In this document: in pieces, positions 1 to 4,646 of the stretch
Layout: every line of letters starts with the position of its first letter
How positions within the stretch are numbered: position 1 is the first letter of the stretch
From: Methanocorpusculum sp.
GTDB taxonomy: Archaea > Halobacteriota > Methanomicrobia > Methanomicrobiales > Methanocorpusculaceae
DNA: 12,642 bases
NCBI GenBank assembly: GCA_030539595.1
Contig: JAUNXW010000009.1
Coordinates: 1-12,642 of the forward strand
Direction of reading: 5' to 3'
Translations under genes and position numbers: made by a program
The notes under the pieces: generated by a model
What the model was told of the DNA's origin: nothing
Seen by the model: only the letters and a program-made list of their open reading frames with translations
The model's database searches: none

Positions 1-55
1 TTGTGCTTGTCGCAATTATTTCAGCCGTTGTCATGGGAATGACCGGCAATGTAGG
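1..55 (+). repeat. Pilin signal-helix DNA identical, in inverted orientation, to 2992-3046
   Basis: The first 55 bases are a perfect reverse complement of 2992-3046. They encode the end of the hydrophobic helix and the MTGNVG junction of both pilins. Identity stops abruptly after the NVG codons, where the two proteins diverge. The match begins at the window edge, so it may extend further left. Identity at synonymous positions points to recent duplication or gene conversion. Confidence 0.9.
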
Positions 56-302
56 ACAGACATACACAGTTGGTGTTAAAGTAGTTAACAATGATTCAAA
101 TACAATTGTAACTATCACTGGTGGAGACTATAATAAAATGTCCAAATACTATGTTGTAAATGCAGAAGGTCAAGAAGTAAACAAGACAGATGCAATTGCA
201 GTAGGAGTTCCATTTGGATATACAAAACGTACTGGTGAAACAACTATCGTCGGTACTTTCTCAACGGGCAACCAGACAATCTGGTCAGGCACACTCAACT
301 AA
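1..302 (+). CDS. Archaeal type IV pilin, 5'-truncated by window edge
   Basis: This is the 3' part of a pilin gene. The reading frame is already open at the window edge, so the GTG at position 3 is an internal Val codon rather than the start. The visible protein begins inside the hydrophobic signal/assembly helix (VAIISAVVMGMTGNVG), which matches residues 28-43 of the complete pilin at 2700-3119. About 27 N-terminal residues, including the charged leader and SPVIG segment, therefore lie outside. The rest is a Thr/Asn/Val-rich domain, probably beta-rich, with a GGDYNKMS segment (GGDYAKVS in the other copy) and a C-terminal IWSGTLN (IWTGTLTVTK in the other). In this family the leader is removed by a prepilin peptidase and subunits assemble through the hydrophobic helix into surface filaments. 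A terminator follows directly. The family call is firm; the filament type (adhesion pilus or other) is unknown. Confidence 0.82.
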   Translation, partial: VLVAIISAVVMGMTGNVGQTYTVGVKVVNNDSNTIVTITGGDYNKMSKYYVVNAEGQEVNKTDAIAVGVPFGYTKRTGETTIVGTFSTGNQTIWSGTLN

Positions 303-334
303 ACATAATCTAACCAGATTATCCCAGAACAAAA

Positions 335-360
335 AGCCCCTCACCTCTGAGGGACTTTTA
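335..360 (+). terminator. Hairpin terminator after the left pilin gene
   Basis: AGCCCCTCA (335-343) pairs with TGAGGGACT (348-356), one non-Watson-Crick position, around a 4-base loop, and is followed by a short T run. Five A residues precede the stem, so it could also work in the opposite direction. The same hairpin follows the other pilin gene at 2645-2674. Confidence 0.75.
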
Positions 361-390
361 CAAATTTTGCTGTTTTAAAAAATTTAAGAA

Positions 391-511
391 AAAAATCCCT
401 GCCCGCTCTGCCTCACCCCAAAAAAATATCGCGAGCTTATCATTCGCATAAAAAAAATCTGAGCCTGGCAGGACAAATGCGGTGAAGAAAAATTGTCGGG
501 CGGGGATTTTT
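391..511. repeat. 121 bp TIR-bounded segment, MITE-like, left copy
   Basis: The segment opens with AAAAATCCCTGCCCG (391-405) and closes with CGGGCGGGGATTTTT (497-511), which are inverted repeats matching at 14 of 15 positions. The interior is A/T-rich with G/C-rich blocks. A copy of the same 121 bp length lies at 2494-2614 in opposite orientation. No transposase is encoded, so it would be a non-autonomous element or a structured non-coding repeat. No clear target-site duplication was seen. A 76-codon frame across it on the minus strand is F-rich and judged spurious. Confidence 0.55.
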
Positions 512-587
512 AGAATGAGATGAGGCGTTTCCATCTGCACAAAAGATATTTCATTGTAAGGACAAATAATAACTAACAAAAAAATCA

Positions 588-920
588 ATGTCTCCTCCCT
601 ACAAAAGCATCAAAGAGGACGTCCTCAAAAAATTAGAAACAAACTTATCTGAGATACGTGAGCGTTTCGGAATTGAAACAATTGGCATTTTCGGCTCAGT
701 TGCAAGAGGAGAAGACACATCTGAATCTGACATAGACATACTCTACAAATTTTCAACAAAAACAATACGCCTGCGTCAGTTCATGGGTCTCAAAGAATAT
801 TTAGAAGATTTATTTGAAAGAAATGTTGACCTCATTGGAATAAACTGGATTGAACCATCAATACGACCGTATATAGAACAAGATATGATTCTGTTCACTC
901 AAGAGGTGGTCGCCGCATGA
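588..920 (+). CDS. mntA: MNT-domain nucleotidyltransferase antitoxin (MntA)
   Basis: This 110-residue protein is a minimal nucleotidyltransferase of the MNT/HEPN toxin-antitoxin type. It carries the exact GSX10DXD signature: G36-S37, then ten residues, then D48-I49-D50. A third acidic residue, D81, lies in NVDLIG, as expected for the metal-binding triad. In studied MntA/HepT pairs the enzyme transfers AMP to a tyrosine in the toxin's RX4HXY motif and so neutralises it. The last four bases (ATGA, 917-920) overlap the start of the hepT reading frame, the usual translational coupling of this operon. The length matches the family. The ATG at 588 is the first in-frame start and has no strong Shine-Dalgarno site. 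The gene looks intact although its partner is interrupted. Confidence 0.85.
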   Translation: MSPPYKSIKEDVLKKLETNLSEIRERFGIETIGIFGSVARGEDTSESDIDILYKFSTKTIRLRQFMGLKEYLEDLFERNVDLIGINWIEPSIRPYIEQDMILFTQEVVAA

Positions 921-1305
921 AATCCGATATAATATATCTGAATCACATAGTTGACAGGTGTAAAAATGTATTGAGGATAACCTCACAACTGACCAAAGAG
1001 GATTTCTATAATAATCAGGATGCTCAGGATTTAGTTATCCGCTCACTTGAAATAATAGGTGAGACGGAACGCTTTAGCGTTCTCAGTTGAGCAAATCTAA
1101 AGGATTTGCGATTGCGACAACTCATATTTCTGATGAGTTCAAATCCACTCACACAGATATTTTATGGAAAGATATTAAAAATTTCAGAAACGTAATGATA
1201 CACCAGTATTTCCGTATCGATATGGAATTTGTGTGGGGAACTGCAACTGAAGATATTCCAATTCTTCAAAAACAAATTGAAGAATCTCTGAATAATTCAA
1301 AATAA
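917..1305 (+). pseudogene. hepT: HEPN-domain toxin HepT, split by a 53 bp insertion
   Basis: The gene starts at ATG 917 and reads 57 codons to a TGA at 1088-1090. The N-terminal part has typical HepT features (VIRSLEIIGE, residues 40-49). The C-terminal half continues in another frame from about 1117 (THISDEFKS onward) to the TAA at 1303-1305. It contains the catalytic/AMPylation motif RX4HXY as RNVMIHQY. Removing bases 1066-1118 joins the halves in frame as GETTHISDEF and gives a 111-residue protein, a normal HepT length. The family's active form is an RNase-type HEPN toxin. A TTG at 1087 overlaps the TGA of the first fragment, so separate translation of a 72-residue C-terminal piece is possible but unproven. 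I call it a pseudogene; a split gene or frameshift product cannot be excluded. Confidence 0.8.
1066..1118. repeat. 53 bp hairpin-rich insertion inside hepT
   Basis: The inferred insert holds tandem hairpins: GAACGC-TTTA-GCGTTC (1067-1082), a small CTCA-GT-TGAG (1082-1091), and GCAAATC-TAAAG-GATTTGC (1091-1109). Its length (3n+2) accounts exactly for the frameshift between the hepT halves. A GAC lies on either side of the boundary (1063-1065 and 1116-1118), as a 3 bp duplication would leave, although this is too short to prove it. The shape suggests a small non-autonomous palindromic element. Confidence 0.6.
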
Positions 1306-1389
1306 TATTGTCGGTCTCTGCTTTTTGTAATGTTAAAAAATGTTGGGCAGAGGGAAACGTACGAGTGAGGAGAATTATAATGATTAATA

Positions 1390-2385
1390 CTATTTCATAA
1401 ATTTAATTTCGGCTTCTTCAAGATAGCGTATATAATCTTTATCTGCTTTTGAAAGAAGAGAGTTCTGTATCTCATGATATTTTTTGTATTCCTGTTTTGC
1501 TTTTTTCTCAGCAATTTCACTGCTGACAGTTCCGGCATTTTTTAGAATATTATGTTTTGATAGTCTCAGAAATCCATCTAATGTCTCTATCCAGTCTTTC
1601 ATGTACATTGGAATGTGTCTTCTTGCCTGCATTTCAGCAAATTCAAGATATGCAGAGACGATACTGTTAAGTGCTTCTATCTCAGCCTTGTTACAATAAT
1701 TTTTTGCTACTAACGCATCAGATTGTTTTGGTTTATCCCCCGCATATGTCAGCAATCCCATATTCGGTTTTGCAGAGTCTGCACTGAAATAGATTTTCTC
1801 TGCCGCAGTCTGACCGTGCGCTGCCCAATGCATTTTGTTTTGTACGGTTTTGAAGAATAATACCGAGTTATTTGTTTTTGGATTATAGTCGATGCTTGTG
1901 GCATATATGTCCAGAACTTTGCGCCAGAATATTTTTTCAGATGTTCTTATGTCTCGTATTCTGTCAAGAAGTTCATCAAAGTATACACCCTCTCCATTTC
2001 GTTTTAGGAATTCATCGTTTAGTACAAATCCTTTTTTCATGTATTCTTTAAGTAAGTTTGAAGCCCATATTCTGAATTGTGTGCCTCTTAGTGATTTTAC
2101 ACGGTAGCCTACTGAGATTATTACGTCTAAGTTGTAGTATGTTACCTGATATGTTTTTCCGTCATTTGCAGTTGTTGCAAAATCTGCAACAACTGATTTC
2201 TGTTCAAGTTCACCTTCCTCAAATATATTTTTTATATGGCGAGATATTGTTGATTTGTTTTTTTGAAATAGGTCGGAGATTTGATTTAATGATAACCATA
2301 CGGTGTCTTCATCAAATGTTACGTCTATTTGTGTTAATCCATCCTGTGTCTGATAGATTATCAGTTCAGATGTTTGGGATTTCAT
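1390..2385 (-). CDS. rhuM: RhuM-family protein (virulence RhuM / COG3943 type)
   Basis: The 331-residue protein belongs to the RhuM family, named after a Salmonella pathogenicity-island gene and common in mobile and defence-associated regions of bacteria and archaea. Its biochemical activity is not established. Residues about 29-60 (VWLSLNQISDLFQKNKSTIS and following) look like a winged helix-turn-helix of the phage antirepressor type, suggesting DNA binding. Residues 93-124 form a conserved basic stretch (GYRVKSLRGTQFR). The family hallmark is at 190-216: HGQTAAEKIYFSADSAKPNM followed by GLLTYAG. The C-terminus is charged and probably helical. Length is near normal and no break is seen. The gene runs opposite to mntA/hepT and sits inside the inverted repeats, so it is probably part of the same mobile cargo. 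The ATG at 2385 has no good Shine-Dalgarno site. Confidence 0.85.
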   Translation of the reverse strand: MKSQTSELIIYQTQDGLTQIDVTFDEDTVWLSLNQISDLFQKNKSTISRHIKNIFEEGELEQKSVVADFATTANDGKTYQVTYYNLDVIISVGYRVKSLRGTQFRIWASNLLKEYMKKGFVLNDEFLKRNGEGVYFDELLDRIRDIRTSEKIFWRKVLDIYATSIDYNPKTNNSVLFFKTVQNKMHWAAHGQTAAEKIYFSADSAKPNMGLLTYAGDKPKQSDALVAKNYCNKAEIEALNSIVSAYLEFAEMQARRHIPMYMKDWIETLDGFLRLSKHNILKNAGTVSSEIAEKKAKQEYKKYHEIQNSLLSKADKDYIRYLEEAEIKFMK

Positions 2386-2447
2386 TGTTCTTATTATGTC
2401 TGTGTTGAGTTATTATTGTTTTTATGCAGATAAAACTGCACGATGCG

Positions 2448-2472
2448 GGGAGAATTGCGAAGCAATTTTCCC
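2448..2472. repeat. Strong palindrome upstream of rhuM
   Basis: GGGAGAATTGC (2448-2458) and GCAATTTTCCC (2462-2472) form an 11 bp stem with one G-T pair and a GAA loop. It lies 63-87 bases upstream of the rhuM start, just outside the right repeat arm, and the left arm has no equivalent. In build (short perfect stem, tiny loop) it resembles the hairpins inserted in hepT. It could be a dispersed palindromic element, an operator or an RNA hairpin. Confidence 0.6.
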
Positions 2473-2493
2473 TTCCTCATTTTATCATTCTAT

Positions 2494-2614
2494 AAAAATC
2501 CCCGCACGACATTTTTTCTTCACCGAATTTATCCCGCCCTGCTCTTATTTTTTTATACGAATGAGAAGCCCGCGATATTTTTTTTTAGATGATGCAGGGC
2601 AGGCAGGTATTTTT
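2494..2614. repeat. 121 bp TIR-bounded segment, MITE-like, right copy
   Basis: This copy has ends AAAAATCCCCGCACG (2494-2508) and CAGGCAGGTATTTTT (2600-2614), inverted repeats matching at 12 of 15 positions. It has exactly the same 121 bp length as the copy at 391-511 although the interior differs by compensating indels. A plus-strand frame across it gives an F-rich peptide resembling the one from the left copy. Both follow from the repeat and are not convincing genes. Confidence 0.55.
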
Positions 2615-2644
2615 TTCTTAAATTTTTTAAAATAGCAAAATTTG

Positions 2645-2674
2645 TAAAAGTCCCTCAGTGGTGAGGGGCTTTTT
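2645..2674 (-). terminator. Hairpin terminator after the complete pilin gene
   Basis: On the minus strand AGCCCCTCA and TGAGGGACT pair around a 4-base loop, followed by a T run (the A residues at 2645-2648). The plus-strand side also ends in five T residues, so it can act in both directions. It matches the terminator at 335-360 except in the loop. Confidence 0.75.
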
Positions 2675-2699
2675 GTTCTGGGATAAGTCAGTTGGGTTA

Positions 2700-3119
2700 T
2701 TATTTTGTAACTGTTAATGTTCCAGTCCAGATAATTTCCTGCTTACCGTCAATAGTGCCAACAATGTTGTACTCATGTGCCAGACCATCATTGTTCGTAA
2801 GCGTGAGTACGTATATTGTACCTAATGTGGGTCCTTTTGCTGCATCAATTGTAGGATCGGTTGTTGATGAGGTAACTGTACCACCTGTTACTTCTATTGC
2901 AGAAACTTTAGCATAATCTCCGCCAGTAAACACAACATTAATCTTATCTGTTGTATCTGTAGTTACTTTAAGTCCAACAACGTGTGCTGTCCCTACATTG
3001 CCGGTCATTCCCATGACAACGGCTGAAATAATTGCGACAAGCACAACGGTGATTGCCACAAGCAGAATTGTACCGATAACCGGTGAAACTGCGCTGTCTT
3101 TCTTTGAATCTTTCTTCAT
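2700..3119 (-). CDS. Archaeal type IV pilin, complete
   Basis: The 139-residue precursor has a charged leader (MKKDSKKDSA) followed by VSPVIGTILLVAITVVLVAI, the class III signal segment of archaeal pilins (Pilin_N/DUF1628 type). Cleavage by a prepilin peptidase is expected just before VSPVIG. The hydrophobic stretch of about 30 residues anchors the precursor in the membrane and then packs into the filament core. The remainder is a Thr/Val/Gly-rich, probably beta-rich domain ending EIIWTGTLTVTK. A GGAG Shine-Dalgarno site lies 7 bases before the ATG (3127-3130 on the minus strand). The gene converges on the truncated pilin at 1-302; the two share identical signal-helix DNA but diverge afterwards. 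The external function (adhesion, surface attachment, DNA uptake) cannot be read from the sequence. Confidence 0.9.
   Translation of the reverse strand: MKKDSKKDSAVSPVIGTILLVAITVVLVAIISAVVMGMTGNVGTAHVVGLKVTTDTTDKINVVFTGGDYAKVSAIEVTGGTVTSSTTDPTIDAAKGPTLGTIYVLTLTNNDGLAHEYNIVGTIDGKQEIIWTGTLTVTK
2992..3046 (-). repeat. Pilin signal-helix DNA identical, in inverted orientation, to 1-55
   Basis: This is a perfect 55 bp inverted match to positions 1-55, inside the coding region of the complete pilin. It is a potential site for homologous recombination that would invert about 3 kb and swap the C-terminal portions of the two pilins between their 5' ends. Confidence 0.9.
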
Positions 3120-3330
3120 ATGATTTCTCCAGAGATTTATTTAATAAATATTATGACAGGGTATCATATGTAGCGGAATTTTTCCAATGCCAAAACCTTT
3201 AGGTTTCTTAGTTAAGAGTTGAAGACTTGTGATGGGGTCTCGATAAATAAAACCCCTGTCCAACAGATTTTCTACGACTTGACAAACTCAAACTCACCCA
3301 TTCAATTAAACAAATCTTCAAGAGGGATAA

Positions 3331-3368
3331 AAACCAATAATATAGAATCATGTGCTTAGAAGAGGTGG
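3331..3368 (+). promoter_or_regulatory. Putative TATA box and ribosome binding site of the MgtE-like gene
   Basis: AAAACCAATAATATAG (about 3330-3344) resembles an archaeal BRE plus TATA box. A start about 25 bases downstream would give a leader of roughly 10 bases. It is followed by AGGTGG (3363-3368), a good Shine-Dalgarno site 6 bases before the ATG at 3375. The rest of the divergent spacer (3120-3330) holds a weak GGGGT/ACCCC inverted repeat (3234-3256) and no gene that I can see. Confidence 0.45.
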
Positions 3369-3374
3369 TTACGG

Positions 3375-4586
3375 ATGAGACTGGCGCTTGTAGTCAACCT
3401 CCTTCACGAGCACGCAGAGTTTTTTACAGGTCTGCTGACACTGATAATTAGTGTTGCTCTGTCGTTTATCGCAGGAATTTATCTGGGTTCGGTATCTGCG
3501 ATTCTCGTATTAATCCCGGGACTTATGGTTCTTGTAACTCCGTCAATAAATATGCGCGGAGCGATAGCCGGAATTTTAACCTCTCGTCTGTCTTCTTCCA
3601 TGCACTTGGGCGACTTTTACATAAAGTTCGGCAAAGAAACCGAACTCGGAGACAACTTAAGGGCATCAATAATTCTTACCGTCATAATTTCCATAGTTCT
3701 GGCTTTAATCGGCAAGGCAATCTGTCTAATTACTGGAACTGAAGTAATCGGAATTATTGAAATGATTATTATCTCAGTAATATCAGGAACAATTTCCGGG
3801 ATTGTTGTCACGCTCGTTGGAATTGTAACAAGTATTTTCTGCTACAAAAAAAGTATGAACCTCGACATGGTCGGAGCTCCGGCAGTGACAACTGTAGGAG
3901 ATATTATTACTCTGCCGTCTCTTGTCGTGACCGCTGTGCTCGTAATGCAGCTTCCTTTTGCCGGAAAAGCTGTTCTTGGCGGGATTGTTCTTGCGCTGCT
4001 TATCTGGTCTGTAGTTTCAATAAAAACCGGCACGGAAACAGTCAAAGCAGTTTTAAAGGAAGGTCTGCCGCTTTTAATTCCGCTGTCGATTCTCGGAATT
4101 GTTGCCGGAGTATTATACACAAACGGTCTTGAGAGCCTTATTGCCTCAGCTGCTGTGCTGATTTTAATTTCTCCGTTTATGAACGGCTGCGGTTCTATCG
4201 GTGGAATTCTTACTTCACGTATTGGAACTGAAATGCATATGGGTCTTATTGACCCGAATATTTTTCCGCAGAAGACTGTGATGAAGCACTTCGGCGAAAA
4301 TTACGTCTACGGAATAATTATTCTGATAATTATGGGAGTGATGTCTCATTTTTCGGCACTTGCCTTCGGTATTTCAACGCCCGGACTTTTGCCTATGGTT
4401 GAACTGACAATAATTGCGGGACTGATTGTTATCACAGTTATGAATCTGCTAGGATACTATACGGCGGCTGTTGCTTACCGCAGAGGTTATGACCCTGACA
4501 ATTTCGGTGTCCCGGTTGTTACAAGTTCAATTGATTTGATTGGAGCGACTGCGCTGCTTCTTGTGATGGCGCTGCTGTTTGTTTGA
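3375..4586 (+). CDS. MgtE/SLC41-type divalent cation permease, two-repeat archaeal form
   Basis: This is a 403-residue, very hydrophobic membrane protein with about ten predicted helices built as two tandem halves. Each half repeats the MgtE transmembrane pattern. In the first, a loop with RGAIAGILTSRLSSSMHLGD (61-80) is followed by GAPAVTTVGD (167-176). In the second, GSIGGILTSRIGTEMHMG (273-290) is followed by GVPVVTSSID (378-387). The Asp ending each second motif (D176, D387) corresponds to the metal-binding Asp of the MgtE pore. The cytoplasmic N domain and CBS domains that gate bacterial MgtE are absent, as in archaeal COG1824 permeases and eukaryotic SLC41. It probably moves Mg2+ or a similar divalent ion across the cell membrane; the ion and direction are inferred from the family. 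The gene has its own promoter and Shine-Dalgarno site and stands 60 bp ahead of the acyl-CoA synthetase gene. Confidence 0.8.
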   Translation: MRLALVVNLLHEHAEFFTGLLTLIISVALSFIAGIYLGSVSAILVLIPGLMVLVTPSINMRGAIAGILTSRLSSSMHLGDFYIKFGKETELGDNLRASIILTVIISIVLALIGKAICLITGTEVIGIIEMIIISVISGTISGIVVTLVGIVTSIFCYKKSMNLDMVGAPAVTTVGDIITLPSLVVTAVLVMQLPFAGKAVLGGIVLALLIWSVVSIKTGTETVKAVLKEGLPLLIPLSILGIVAGVLYTNGLESLIASAAVLILISPFMNGCGSIGGILTSRIGTEMHMGLIDPNIFPQKTVMKHFGENYVYGIIILIIMGVMSHFSALAFGISTPGLLPMVELTIIAGLIVITVMNLLGYYTAAVAYRRGYDPDNFGVPVVTSSIDLIGATALLLVMALLFV

Positions 4587-4646
4587 GTTGTTAATTCTAC
4601 AAACTCCCTCAATGTTTATCAACATACAAATCCAATATAATTCCTC

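Larger units (their letters stand above)
319..525. repeat. Left arm of long imperfect inverted repeat (partner 2475-2686)
   Basis: From TTATCCCAGAACAAAAAG at 319 to about 525 the sequence aligns with the reverse complement of 2475-2686, with scattered substitutions and small indels. The arm holds the pilin terminator, an A/T-rich spacer and a 121 bp TIR-bounded segment. It starts 17 bases after the pilin stop codon. With the pilin genes themselves, the two arms make a roughly 3 kb inverted duplication around the mntA/hepT/rhuM segment. The end points are judged by eye and may be off by several bases. Confidence 0.88.
2475..2686. repeat. Right arm of long imperfect inverted repeat (partner 319-525)
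   Basis: Read on the minus strand, this arm repeats the left arm in the same order: TTATCCCAGAAC, the terminator hairpin, an A/T spacer ending near AAATTTAAGAAAAAAAT, and the TIR-bounded 121 bp segment. It begins 13 bases after the stop codon of the complete pilin. The arms are imperfect, with both substitutions and indels, so the duplication is not brand new. Confidence 0.88.

Noticed and set aside
3..5. GTG at position 3 as the start of the left pilin
   Set aside because: Alignment with the complete pilin shows it is Val in the middle of the signal helix; the real start lies left of the window.
358..588. 76-codon minus-strand frame across the left repeat arm, resembling a 79-codon frame at 2396-2635
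   Set aside because: Both peptides share KIPAR-FFFT and AGIFFLNFLK, but these are translations of the TIRs and A/T tracts of the repeat. The composition is F-rich, there is no ribosome binding site, and each frame overlaps terminator or repeat DNA. Kept as repeats, not genes.
2079..2408. 109-codon plus-strand frame antisense to rhuM
   Set aside because: It is a Leu/Phe/Cys-rich shadow of a conserved coding region.
3234..3256. GGGGT/ACCCC inverted repeat in the pilin to MgtE-like spacer
   Set aside because: A 5 bp stem with a 13-base loop and no T run is too weak to call a terminator or operator.
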